64,000 nt of DNA from Dactylorhiza incarnata (lineage: Eukaryota > Streptophyta > Magnoliopsida > Asparagales > Orchidaceae), in assembly GCA_033032865.1 (NCBI GenBank), contig JAWHQI010000024.1:3472001-3536000 (forward strand), read 5' to 3'. A program made the position numbers and the translations under genes. This document shows, piece after piece, positions 12,284 through 23,029 of the stretch. How positions within the stretch are numbered: the stretch's first letter is position 1; each line of letters opens with the position of its first letter. The notes under the pieces were generated by a model that did no database searches, was not told where the DNA came from, and was given only the letters and a program-made list of their open reading frames with translations.

Positions 12284-13641
12284 TGATGGAACATGGTCTT
12301 CCGCATCTCCTACGTTTGAGAATAACAAATCTTATGTGTATTTGATCTTGTGTGTTTAAGTGTGCAGGATAACAAAGTCCACATGACTCAAGGATTACAT
12401 AAGAAGGTTGCCCCCAAATTTGAGCCATCAAATCCAACACTCCAACTAGCGCCGGCGGTACCACTAGCGCTAAGGAACCGCTGAGAAGGAACCGCTGAGA
12501 CAAAACCAAACCGCTGAGACGGAACCGCTGAGACGGAACCGTTGAGACGAAACCGCTGAGACGCTGAGACGAAACCGCTGGGAAGGGAAATCGCTGAGAT
12601 GCAAGCTGGCGTTCGACGAAATGTATTCACTACCGCGGGGCGTCAGCGTTACCGCGACGCGCTAGTTCCATTCGACGAAAAGAATGCTTAAGCGCAATTC
12701 CGGGAGCACATATAGAAGGAGATAGCGCCTGGCGGTATCCGATAGCGCAGGCGGTAGCGCGGAACACAGAAGGCAAGAGAGAATTGTTTCCTCGGATTAA
12801 AGATTCTGCCGCGCAGAATATGTCCTAATATGGGATAGCGCCGGCGGTAGCACTAGCGCAGGCGCTAGCGCTAAGTCTATATATTGGACCCTTTTCTTCT
12901 CGTTTGGTTTGCTGATTCCTGAGAGAGGTCTTGTGCTAGAATTCCAAAGCCTTATATGACCGAGATTTGATCTCCCACCAAACGCTTAGAGAGTTTCTGA
13001 AGGAGGACTTCATCACGCTACATCCGAAGAGGGATCGCTTCAACCTCGCTTATTCTACAGCGATCGTTCATCTCCGACTTCAGAAGTTTCTTAGAGGGAG
13101 TTTTAAATATTGTTGTTGTTATTTTATTTCATATCTTTTGTAACCGTTAGAGAATTTGCCTCGTGTTGGCGACTAGGTCTGGGTAGGACTTAGGGCAGAA
13201 ACTCGCCTCGTGTTGGCGACTAGATCTAGGTTAGGTTTAGGGGGTGCTCGAGGCCATATCCGGGGAAGGATTGGCTAGAGCGGCTTGAGGCCGTGTCCGG
13301 GGAAGGATCGGCTAAAGCCAACCAGTTCGTGGGGATACGAGTCGGTATAGAAAACAAAAGGAGTTTTTCTATTTCGCCTTAATTTCTAGCATCATTGAAA
13401 TCGAATTTTGTAATCAATTTTATTAATAATAATCATGTCTCTCTTTGTGTAATAAAATTGATTTGATCTTCATTTCTCTAAATTGTTTATTATCCTCTCT
13501 TTCATTATAAAACAATTTAGATCTTTATTCAAAATCACTAGTTTGATATCTTATTAATTCAAGTATTCCAAAATATAATATAAGTTTTTAAAAACCCTTA
13601 TTCACCCCCCCCCCCCTCTAAGGGCGCCTACCGATACAACA
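12284..13641 (+). mobile_element. Nested solo LTR of a related Sirevirus-like family
   Basis: It starts TGATGGAACATGG and ends ATACAACA. It shares the LTR start, the 'gtgttggcgactaggtctggg' block and the 'ggggtgaataagggtttt' end (as complement) with the LTRs of the host element, but in the opposite orientation and with different palindromes. Flanking bases tcttt (12279-12283) and tcttg (13642-13646) form a target duplication with one change. Removing the insert restores the gag frame exactly, which supports both boundaries. It includes a long C-tract at ~13605 and a TATA-like 'tatatattgg' near 12876. Confidence 0.85.
12470..12600 (+). repeat. 13-bp tandem array (accgctgagacgg) and palindromes in the solo LTR
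   Basis: About nine degenerate copies of a 12-13-bp unit based on 'accgctgagacgg' lie in the upstream part of the solo LTR. Outside the array are palindromic variants such as 'tagcgccggcggtag' and 'gcgcaggcgctagcgc' near 12735-12870, which resemble the motif upstream of gag in the copia element at 28150. Confidence 0.75.
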
Positions 13642-13765
13642 TCTTGTTCTCCAATAGTTATAGTCGGTTTCGGTGAAAAGTGGAGGTCTACTTATTCCTT
13701 GCCCCTCATTGAAAGTGAGATCACGGAGTGCCATTATTCCCGGTTGTTAAGCCGATTTGGAATAA

Positions 13766-13783
13766 CCTCTCTCTGATACAACT
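13766..13783 (-). promoter_or_regulatory. Primer binding site of the Sirevirus-like element
   Basis: The minus strand reads AGTTGTATCAGAGAGAGG directly after the 5' LTR. This is close to the plant initiator-tRNA-Met primer binding site TGGTATCAGAGC, with changes. Confidence 0.75.
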
Positions 13784-14991
13784 TGTTGGATCTTGAGGCG
13801 CCCTTAGAGGGGGGTGAATAAGGGTTTTAAAACTTTTGTTATATTTTAAAATACTTGAAATGATAAGAGATTAAATTAGTGATAAACCACACAAAAATAA
13901 AGGAGATCAAGTAATATAAATGAAAGACATGGTTTTATTAACTTGAAATATAAGATTACAAAATTTTATTTCTTATGACGCTAGAAATCATAGGCGATAA
14001 AGTAAAATATTCTTTTTATTTTCTATACCGACTCTTCTCACCAAGAACCAGTTGGCTTTAGCATATCCTTCCCGGATACGGCCTCAAGCCGCTCTATCCC
14101 TTCTATCCCCAGAAAGGCCTCGAGCACCCCCTAGATCTACTCCCTAGACCCAGTCGCCAACATGAGGTGAATTCCTCCCTAAGTCCTACCCAGACCTAGT
14201 CGCCAACAAAAGGCGAATTTACTCCATGATAATAATGAAAGAGTTACAAAACGCAAATAAAACTCCCTATGAAGAATTCTGGAGATGGCAAAGGCTCGCT
14301 GAATATTCTCGAAGTCGAAGCGTGCGTTCTTCGCGTTGTGTAAGCGTTGATCTGATCCTCCTTGAATTCTTCTCTCGAATTTGTGTGGGAGATGATGGTT
14401 TAGAAAATACGGCCCTCTCTGAGTTTCTAAAGTGTTGGAATAAGGCTCTCTTCAATCAGTAGTTGGAGAAGACGAAATCCACCAATTTATAGGACTGAAG
14501 GCTAACGTCAGCGTTAAGGCTAACGTCGGCGTTAAGGCTAACGTCGGCGTTAAGGCTAACGTCGGCGTTAAGGCTAACGCCTGGCGTTGACCCAGTATAG
14601 AATTATTTTCATGGCTCGGATCTTCAAAACGGGAAGGAGATTCTGCACTTTAGGAAACATTCATTTTAGGCAACCCTAACGCTGGCGTTGAGTCTAACGC
14701 TGGCGTTAGGTCAGATCATTCCTAAAGTGCCCCTGTAATCACGGCTGCTTCCCTCCTTGCCATAATCTTCATGATGGGAATGAGGGTCAACGCCTCGCGT
14801 TAATTCCTAACGCCTGGCGTTAGACCACATCCCTCTTTTCAGTTTGTGAGCAGGTCCAGACCAATAATGCAGCAACCTAGTGACATATCTGTTCAAACCT
14901 GCATGCTAAAAACACATTGGCAAACAAAATCAAATACAAGTAGGATTTGTTATTCTCAAATCAAAGGGATGCGAAAAACCATATTCCAACA
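13784..14991 (-). repeat. 5' LTR of the Sirevirus-like element
   Basis: The LTR has TG...CA termini (plus-strand TGTTGGATC at 13784, TTCCAACA ending at 14991). It is 70 bases longer than its partner at 3794-4931; most of the excess is three extra 18-bp palindromic units at 14498-14588. Confidence 0.9.
14498..14588. repeat. 18-bp palindromic unit, five tandem copies, in the 5' LTR
   Basis: The unit is aaggctaacgtcggcgtt; the ancestral core taacgccggcgtta is a perfect palindrome, and most copies here carry a C-to-T change in it. Related palindromes recur at 14674-14712 and 14788-14822. The partner LTR has only two units. Confidence 0.9.
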
Positions 14992-15620
14992 GTATGATCC
15001 ATACGAGTGCAACGCAACTCGTTTCGTTCAAATCCGAGTCCGTTTAGTGAAGTGGATGTTTTAGGTTACGTTGCTCGACACAGTCAACCCCGAAATATCA
15101 TTTTGAGAAAATGAGCTTAGAATTGACTCCAGACAGTTGCATTAGACTCAAATGATCCATACGAGTGCAACGGAACTCGTTTTGTTTGAATCCAATGTTA
15201 TTTAGTGAAAGTGACAGCTCTATGTCACGTTGTTCGACACGATCAACCCCGAAATGTTATTTTAAGCAAATGAGCTTAGAATTCACTTTAGTCAGTTGCA
15301 TTAGACTCGTATGATCCATACGAGTACCCCGCAACTCGTTTCATTCGAATCCGAGTTCGTTTAGTGAAAGTGGTCGTTTTAGGTCACGTTGTTCGACACA
15401 ACAATCCCGAAATCACTTTTTGAGTAAATGAACTCATAATTGACTCCAGCTAATTGTATTAGACTCTTATGATCCATATGAGTGCAACACAACTCTTTTC
15501 GTTCAAATTCATCGTCATTTAGTCTAATTAACAAAAATAGATCTCATTGAATTATATAGTGTCTCGAAAAGCATGAATATTTAAATTCAACCTCATCACA
15601 TCAACATTGACTCGTCACTC
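14992..15620. repeat. ~158-bp tandem repeat, about four units
   Basis: The anchor 'atgatccata' recurs at 14994, 15152, 15311 and 15469, a period of 158-159 bp. Each unit holds 'gttcgacac', 'cccgaaat', 'gactccag..agttgcattagactc' and 'atgatccatacgagtgcaac'. Units differ by scattered substitutions. The array continues to the left of the copia element at 3715-3793. Similar blocks are known inside LTRs of plant chromoviruses, so this could be LTR-internal rather than a free satellite. Confidence 0.85.
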
Positions 15621-17159
15621 GATGAGTAGGACCCACATTGACCTTGACATGCATGGGGGACCCATTCTAGAGTTGACTTTGGTCAAACTCTTCTTAAAAA
15701 GTGATTTTCATAAATTGTTTAAATCAAAACCACTTAAGCTCCACTCATCCAAGACACTCCCCACCCCATGGTTGATTGGCACAAATCCCAAGGCAGCAAA
15801 GTAGTGGGTTTGGATATTTTTCCAAACCCATGCTTTGAATCCAAAGCTAACCCAAACTTAGCCTAAACTAACCATCTAATTAGGCACATGTTCCTAGGAA
15901 GCTGATGGCTGGATCCAAGGCAAATCTAGAATAAACCCAAGGTTAACCCAAAGCTAACATCTCTCTCTTTCCATTAGCTTAACCCAAATTTAATCTTAAC
16001 ACTAATCAAGACCTAACCTAACCTCTGCCACTAACCCAGCAAATACACCCCCTCCTCTCAAATGATGCCATCTTCTACACCTCCCCTGACCTGAGTTGCC
16101 GGCAAAACCCTAAGCTTAACTGAGAGAGAGAAGAAAGGGAGGGGGAGGGGGCTCTCGTCTCGGCTCTTTATAAAAGCCCTCCCCTGGGTTTATATGATGA
16201 CACATCACCTCTCCCGAACTATTTCAAAACCATATCCGCCACCCTGAGCATTTGTCGGCGTCGGAAGAGGAGAACCTGCCACCTTTGTCACCTTCCATCT
16301 CGGTCTTGCATGGACAGCTCCTCATGGCCCATTGACATTCTGTGGAGCCACACCTCACCGGACAGGGCGCGGTGACCCTCTTTGAGAGATGCTAAGGCGG
16401 CAACACCGCTTATTTATTTATTATTTTTTCTCAGTAACACCTCCTCTCGGTGGCCTCCGACGATGATAGGTCGTCGGACCACCGCCGGAAAGAGCGCCTG
16501 CCTCCGGCGAGACGATTGGGGGTGATGGCTCGGCCGACCGGTGGCCGGTCGGCGGTGGAAGAGACCCGAAACTTCTCTGCTACCGTCGGCATACAGTGGT
16601 CGTCCGATCTCGTGATCGAGAATGGACGACCCTAATATTCTCAAATAAATACAGCTAATGATTGCCCCACAGCGGATCCGCGCCTGATCCGTTGTGGAGA
16701 TCGACTTCAAGATCTGTGTTAAGGCTAAATGAACTAAAATTTTCTAATAATTATTAGAGGGCTCTAGTGACCTTTGCCAAAGATGGCCCATATATGAATT
16801 TTGTGTAACATTTCATAAGGAACTCAAATATAATTTTTATAAATTTTATATAAATATCTACTATTTAATATGGGCAAAACAATGGGTTTTAGGTCATTTT
16901 AAATAGGATTTAGCTTCAAATAATTCTAGAAATTAAATGATGCATTTTTAGCTGTGGCTCCTCAGAAAATGTTTAGAATTAAATATTTATGACTCCAATA
17001 CATCCTTGGAACGGAGAGGAATTCCTCCTTGGAACAGAGATGCTCCTTGGAATATAGATGGAAATTGAAATGAAAAAGGGTTTGCAAAACTTTGGAACAG
17101 AGCATATTTTAGAATGTCTTTTATTTCTTTTATATAATGCTATTTTTACCTTCTCCACC
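15621..17159. other. Unassigned repeat-like DNA, possible Ty3 LTR
   Basis: No gene is visible. There is a run of 'aaccca/ctaacc' variants at 15830-16030, a purine tract and TATA-like 'ctctttataaaag' near 16165-16175, then GC-rich DNA to 16660 and AT-rich DNA to 17150. A TATA box followed by a GC-rich leader and AT-rich tail resembles a long Ty3 LTR, but no termini or primer site were found. Confidence 0.3.
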
Positions 17160-17960
17160 TTTTATTTATAATTGGCTATGATCTATTGTTCTATTCTGCA
17201 TTACTGCTTTTATATTAGCTCTATTTAGATTTAACCTGGATATGTGAGATTCATCCAAGGTTAACCCTAAATAATTCCCGAACTCGATCAACTCTCTTGT
17301 TAGTAGAGCAGTGTGATCGAGTTCGATGTCTTGGCCTATTATTTTACTTTGCATTACTGCTTTTATATTATCCCTATTTAGAGTTAATCTGGATATTGGA
17401 GATTACTCTGAGGTTAACCCTAAATAATACAAGAGCTCGATCAACTCTCTCGTTAGTAGAGTAGTGCGATCGAGTTCAATGTTTTAGCCTATTGTTCTAC
17501 TTTGCATTACTGCTTTTATATTAGTCATGTTTAGAGTTAATCTGGAGATGAGAGATTCCTCCGAGGTTAACCTTAAATAATTCCCGAACTAGATCAACTC
17601 TCTTGTTAGTAGAGTGGCGCAATCGAGTTCAAAGTCTTGGCTTATTTTTCTATTTTGCATTACTGCTTTTATATTAGCCATATTTAGAGTTAATCTGGAG
17701 ATGTAGATTTCTCTGAGGTTAACCCTAAATAATGTCTGAATTTGATCAACTCCCTTGTTAGTAGAGTAGCGCGATCGAGTTCGATGTCTTGGCATATTAT
17801 TCTATTTTGCACTACTTTTTTATATTAGCCCTATTTAGAGTTAACCTAGAGATGGGACATTCCATCGAGGTTAACCCTAAATAATACCCAAGCTCGGTCA
17901 TTTCTCTTGTTAGTAGAGCAAAGTGATCGAGTTCGATGTCTTAGTCGCTCGTCTAAATAA
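17160..17960. repeat. 153-bp tandem repeat, about five units
   Basis: The anchor 'ttactgcttttatatta' recurs at 17201, 17354, 17507 and 17660, with a decayed copy near 17813: an exact 153-bp period. Each unit contains 'gaggttaaccctaaataat', 'gatcaactctcttgttagtagag' variants and 'gatcgagttcgatgtcttgg'. Units are roughly 85-90% alike by eye. Beyond 17960 the period is lost. Confidence 0.9.
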
Positions 17961-18309
17961 TTTAAATGTCGAGTAGGGCAAGCGATCGATTTGAAACATA
18001 GGATTTGCTTTCTTTATGTAAGATGCTTATGGTTTGGAATGTGATTGTTGGGGTTGATATTATGAACGAATTGGTTTGTAACTTAAGAGGACATGTCACT
18101 TATCTAGTTGAGCCGAGGATTGGGGCTTATCAGAGTCACAATGGTTTAAATGGGATTTGCAAGCTTGATTGAGCGGGATAAGGCTTCAGCCTTTGACTCA
18201 ATCCTTGTGTGGTTTGATTTTGGTTTCTTTTTGTCTATATGATAATTTTATTCAACGACCTAATTTCTATCATTTCATTTTACAAGGACAAAATGATATT
18301 TTCAATATT

Positions 18310-18485
18310 GATAGAAATTATGTACCATTGAGAGATAATTCCTACAGGAATAAATGTTCCTTCGAGAGATAATTCCTACGTAAATAAAATGTGTCTTCGA
18401 GAAATAATTCATACGAGAGTAAAATGTGCCTTCAAGAAATAATTCCTACCGGAATTAGATGTGCCCTCGAGAAATGTGCCTTAGG
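18310..18485. repeat. ~36-bp tandem repeat
   Basis: Four to five degenerate units follow the pattern 'gagataattcctacaggaataaatgttccttc'. The array ends just before the truncated end of the neighbouring copia element. The preceding 18000-18310 holds nothing recognisable. Confidence 0.75.
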
Positions 18486-18744
18486 GAGAATATCGAATGG
18501 CTGACAAGTTATACTCTGAGGCAACCCGCATGTTGGACGGCACGGGCAGGTTCGCCGGCGAGGACGGAGGTGGCGACGGCGGTTGACGACGATGGAAGGC
18601 GGCGACACGCCACCGACGCGCGCGGGGAACCTTCTCAGCCATTCGGCTTCTTCTCAGCCATTCGGCTTCTTCTCCTGCTGACGCAAGAGCGTAGAGTTCG
18701 GATTCCATAGAAGAGAGAGCAATACAGGATTGCCTCTTGGACTT

Positions 18745-21700
18745 CTAGGCTACAGCTGCTCCTCCTAGTGTAAACACAAAACCACTAGTGGACTTGCTGT
18801 CGTTTAATTTTGAGCACCAAGATGCATCAGAATAACCTTCAAGAACTGAAGGCTGACCAGTGTAAACTAAAGCACACTTTTGAGTGTGCTTTAAGTATCG
18901 CATGAGCCTACCCAAGGCGTTCCAATGGTCTTTACCCGGATTACTAGTGAATCTGCACAACATGCCGACCGTAAAGGTTATGTCAGTTCTAGTGCAGACC
19001 ATGGCATACATGAGGCTACCAAGCAGTTTAGAATAATCTAACTGTCTAACCATAGCTCCTTCATTGGGCTTTAGGCGGTTAGTGTAGTCGTATGGTGTCT
19101 CAGATGCTCTACTGGCACTGTATCCCCACGTGTCCAACAAGGACTTTATGTAGTGGCTTTGACTTAGGGAAATACCATTTTTCCCAAAGCTCACTTGCAT
19201 GCCTAGTATAATGTTAGCTACACCTAGGTCTTTAATGCTAAATTCTTTTATGAGATCTGACTTAACGTCATCCACTTCAGACCCCAGAATAAGCATATCA
19301 TCCACGTACAAGCATATTATGGCGACTTTATCTGATCTATTACGTATGTAAAGACATTTATCCGAAAGACTCGACATGAATCTCATGTTCTTTACACTAT
19401 AGTCGAACTTCTCATGCCATAATTTCGGTGCTTGCTTTAGTCCGTATAAAGACTTAAGAAGTTTACAGACTTTCATTTCGTGACCGTCTACAATGAAACC
19501 TTCAGGTTGACTCATGTAGATCTCTTCGGTCAGATCTCCGTTCAAGAACGCAGTCTTAACATCCAACTGATGAACAACAAAGTGCTCAATAGATGCAATA
19601 GCAAGGAGAACCCGAATGGTTGCCAAGTGACACACGGGTGAGTAGACATCAAAGTAATCTACTCCGCTTACTTGTGTGAAACCTTTAGCCACCAGGCGTG
19701 CTTTATACTTAGTTACGCTACCATTGGGATGCAACTTCTTTTTCAGAACCCACTTACACCCTACGGTTTTATCCCCTATTGGCTTATCAACCAACGTCCA
19801 GGTGTTATTCTGAAGAAGAGAACTCATCTCTTCATCTATAGCTTCTTTCCAGAGTAGTGAATCCCTGGATCTCATCGCTTCCTTATAGGTGGATGGATCG
19901 GCCTCAACGTGGTAAGTCACAAAGTCACTACCGAAGGTTCTGGGAATTCGCTCTCTTAGAGAAGTCCTTCTAGACTCTAGGCCAGAGTTATCTACCGGAA
20001 CGGAATAGGAAGTGCTCGGTACTGAAGTAGGATCTTCTTCAGTAATAGTTACTTGCATACCTGGGATTGTTAAGTTCTTATCTTTGAGGAACTTATCCTC
20101 GAAGAACACCGCATCCCTAGATTCTATTATGATATTATTAGAAATATCAAGGAACCTATCTGCAGCACTATCCTCAGCACAACCTAAGTAGACACAAGTA
20201 TTGGTCCTAGGTCCAACTTTAGGCCTTCTAGGGTCAGGAACCCTGACATAGGTTATACAACCCCAAGTCTTAAGTCGAGAAAACGACGGGGGTCTCTTAA
20301 ACCAAAGCTCGTAGGGAGTAACCTCTAACTTAGCATGAGGGACTTTATTCAGAATGTGATTCGCGGTCAAGACTGCTTCACCCCAATAAGCGGAAGGCAT
20401 GCCTGCAGTGAGCAGCATAGAGTTCAACATCTCTGTTAACGTTCTATTCTTGCGCTCGGCTATGCTGTTAGATTGGGGGGAGTAAGGAGCAGTGGTTTCT
20501 GCTATGATGCCCTGTGAAGCAAGGAAGCATCTGAACTCACTGGACATATATTCTCCTCCTCTATCACTCCTAAAATGTTTTATTTTCATGCTTAGTTGAT
20601 TTTCTACCCTGGTTTTGAAAAGACAAAACTTTTCAAACGCTTCATCTTTAGTTTTAAGAAACGAGATATGATAGAATCTCGTGCAGTCATCTATGAACGT
20701 GATCATATACTTCCTCCCACCTCTGGTGACAAAACTTTTAAATTCACAAATATCGGAATGTATAAGCTCAAGAGGTGTTGTGCACCTAGTAACCGTCCCA
20801 AAAGGTTTCCTAATGATCTTAGTCTGAGCGCACACTTCGCATTTTTCAAGTGGAGACTTAGTGTCCAATGTGATCTTGTGAGTTCTAGCTACTTAGAACA
20901 TTTTCCTGTAGTTGACGTGTCCTAGTCTCTCGTGTAGAGTCCTAGGGCTAACTAAGTTCAATTGAACTTGTTGGACTACCTCACTTGCTAGACTCAGACG
21001 GTACATCCTATTTTGGACATAAGCACATCCAAAATAGTGCGAGTTAATTGACAAAGTCACCCTGCCGCTACAGAAGCTAAGCGACATACCCACATCACAT
21101 AACAAACTAATAGACACTAAGTTAGCAGCTAGAGAAGGAATAAATTTAACATTCTTTAAAAATAAAGACTTACTTGAGGAGAGCAGCAGAGTTGTATTCC
21201 CCACCTTCAACACGTCAGCTGTGTCTCCATTTGCCACAGTAACTGATTCCTTTGCATCCTTCAGCTCTGTCAGAAGATTAGCATTGTTGCAAACGTGACA
21301 CGTTGCCCCCGAATCCAGGTACCACTCTGTGCTGGCCTGCGCATGTCCGACCATGGCAACAAAGTCGGATGGCTCAGCTTGGCGGACCAAATGGGCTTGG
21401 TTGCCTTCTTGTGGTGCCCGGGTTCTCTCTTTCCTCGGTTGCTTGCAGTCAGATGCGCAGTGTCCCCACTTGTTGCAGTTATAACATTTACCCTTAAATT
21501 TCTTAGAGGGTTTACTCGGGCCTGCAACCTGGGGGCTACTACGAGACGTTTTGGTCTTGGGAGGGGGCGGAGGCCGCTTGGAGCTTGAAATCATGTTGGC
21601 AGCAGCCTTCTGCTTGCCAACAGCTTCCAAAGCGTTCTTCGTCCTGTTCTCATCCTCAATGCGTATGAAACGCTTGAGGTCGTTCAGACCAACCTGCATC

Positions 21701-22224
21701 TTCTTGCGATACATTTCCGTTTTGAAATTGTACCACGAGGAGGGCAATTTATACACAATCGTGCCCGCAACAAAACTTTCGGGCAGACTGATGGACTCAC
21801 TATGCAAAGAATCAATTAAAATTTCAAACTCTGATACCTGAGGGAGAATGGTTTTCTCCTCGTCGAAGCTGAAAGAGTGGAACTTGTCCACTAGGTGCGT
21901 CTTGGACATGTCCTCCTCCTGCCTGAAGTGCTCCTGCAGCGCATCCCAGATCTCCTTTGCGGTGCTCATCTTCATGTAGGTCTGGGCCAGGCTGGAAGAC
22001 AAACAGTTGAGCAGGTAGTCCCTGCAGAAGTCTTCATCTGAAAACCACTGTGCCTCATCAGCAGTCCCAACGACCTCAGCACCATCAGACTGAACTGTGT
22101 AGAACACGTTCAGAAACTTCATCCCGAACTGAGTGTTCAACTTCCAGGCGTTGAACTCAGTCGCCGTGAACTTCTCCAGCTTTATCATCGGAATGGGGGA
22201 CGCCATGGAGTTCCCCTTCATCAT
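18745..22224 (-). pseudogene. copia gag-pol polyprotein with one internal stop
   Basis: The start is set at the ATG at 22224 because the homologous element begins gag at the same M-M-K-G. Gag spans ~300 codons and ends in a CCHC knuckle (CYNCNKWGHCASDC). Protease follows with W-Y-L-D-S-G-A-T. Integrase has 'HSDICEF', 'FRSDRGGEY' and 'AERKNRTL', i.e. an intact D-D-E set. RT has '[10 protein letters not shown]'. A single in-frame TAA at 20893-20895 (CAA in the relative) separates gag-protease from integrase. A TAG at 18745-18747 (TGG in the relative) ends the frame in RNase H; the fragment [17 protein letters not shown] follows before the break. Otherwise the frame is uninterrupted for 3.4 kb, suggesting a young copy. 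Confidence 0.9.
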
Positions 22225-22304
22225 TATGCTTGGAGACGGCGGCGGCGGGAAGAGGCGGAAGGCGGCTGAGAGGGATCTGGAGGCACTAGAGAACAGTGGC
22301 GCAC

Positions 22305-22455
22305 GGGCACTGTTGCTGAAGAGCGCACGGTCAGTGATCGTGCGTGAACTGCTGAGCGCACGATCAGTGGTCGTGCGGGAACTGGCCGCTGAAGAGAGCA
22401 CGATCAGCGGTCGTGCACGATGGGTCTAGCGCACGATCAGCGGTCGTGCGCGAAC
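22305..22455. repeat. Palindrome array upstream of gag in copia element A
   Basis: Copies of the pattern gcgcacgatca-g-yggtcgtgcgc lie near 22322, 22356, 22397 and 22429-22451, with a degenerate half-site near 22299. This is the palindrome found in the Ty3 LTR at 2145-2545, differing at about three positions. It sits ~80-230 bases upstream of the gag ATG, and the gag frame runs open through it. Confidence 0.85.
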
Positions 22456-22885
22456 TCGTCCTTTGCTAGCAGCGGCTTCGTCTTCTTCGCGCGAGTGGCG
22501 GTCCTAGGGCACGGCTTCGACTCCAACAGCGACAGATCTGGAGCTTCTTCCTCGGCGAACGACGGCGTTGGAGGCGGCGACCTCCTTCTTCACGCACGAC
22601 GTTGGGGAGAATGGCAGCGACGGCAAGCAGCGGCTTAAGCGAGCGGCAGCGACGGCGGGAGAACGATCCGCGACGGGAAACGCGACGGGAAGCGCGATCG
22701 ACGACGGGAGCAAACCAGCAGACTCCTTCTTCGTCGATCTCCTTCCTTCCTTCACGAACGACGGCAGCTAGCAGCAAAGCGCGATCGAGCGGGGCAGCGA
22801 GGGCGCGATCGGCGGGCAGCGAGGGCGCGATCGGCGGGCTCTTCCGGACGACGGGAACGAGCGCCCCTTAGGGCTGTTTCGAGAA

Positions 22886-23029
22886 TGTAGAGGGAGCTCG
22901 AAACATCCGGAGGAAAGTCTAAGTGGAACTTACTCTCCGTTGCCTCCAGCTAGGTATATATAGCAGAATACCTAGGGTTTCCACACGCATAGCCCCCGAG
23001 CTCGTTATTCGTCCGAATATACTCTTACA
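22886..23029 (-). repeat. 5' LTR of copia element A
   Basis: The minus strand reads TGTAAGAGTATATTCGGAC... to ...CTCCCTCTACA, 144 bp, aligning with the 177-bp LTRs at 28150 and 33773, including the 'ctatatatacc' TATA box and 'cctccggatg' block. No TGGTATCAGAGC-type primer site follows it. Confidence 0.8.

Larger units (their letters stand above)
11067..13734 (-). pseudogene. copia gag remnant, split by a nested solo LTR
   Basis: The gag ATG is probably at 13734 (minus), ~50 bases inside the 5' LTR after the primer binding site. The first ~31 codons end at 13642, where a solo LTR (12284-13641) is inserted; the frame resumes at 12283. An in-frame TGA lies at 12075-12077. The largest open part (11954-11067) contains a CCHC zinc knuckle (CFHCMKTGHIRSQC) between Lys/Glu-rich stretches, then a Leu/Lys coiled coil. 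The frame continues past a stop at ~11067 with more coiled coil. Such a C-terminal coiled coil is typical of Sirevirus Gag. It is not translatable as one protein. Confidence 0.85.
3794..14991 (-). mobile_element. Sirevirus-like Ty1/copia retrotransposon, decayed, full length
   Basis: Two long LTRs (3794-4931 and 13784-14991) flank a ~8.9-kb interior. The 5-bp target duplication gtatg is found at 3789-3793 and 14992-14996. On the minus strand the order is 5' LTR, primer binding site, gag with zinc knuckle, protease, integrase, RT, RNase H, a 2.4-kb AT-rich 3' stretch with several polypurine tracts, and 3' LTR. Long LTRs rich in palindromes, a gag with a C-terminal coiled coil, repeated polypurine tracts and a long 3' region are Sirevirus traits; that lineage call is inference. 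The frames carry many stops and shifts, and a related solo LTR is nested inside gag. The terminal TG of the left LTR has become CG. Confidence 0.9.
18632..23029 (-). mobile_element. Ty1/copia element 'A', 3' truncated
   Basis: On the minus strand this element has a 5' LTR (22886-23029), a GC-rich leader with palindromes, gag, protease, integrase, RT and the start of RNase H, then stops abruptly at ~18632-18669 with no 3' LTR. A 19-bp sequence (ttctcagccattcggcttc) is tandemly duplicated at the breakpoint. It belongs to the same family as the complete element at 28150-33949; LTR, gag and pol align along their whole length. Sequence 18486-18631 beyond the break is GC-rich and unrelated. Confidence 0.9.

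Noticed and set aside
14992..15620. CRISPR-like spaced repeats
   Set aside because: Whole 158-bp units repeat; there are no unique spacers between short repeats.
17160..17960. Interstitial telomere array (CCCTAAA)
   Set aside because: Only one such word per 153-bp unit; no run of telomere repeats.
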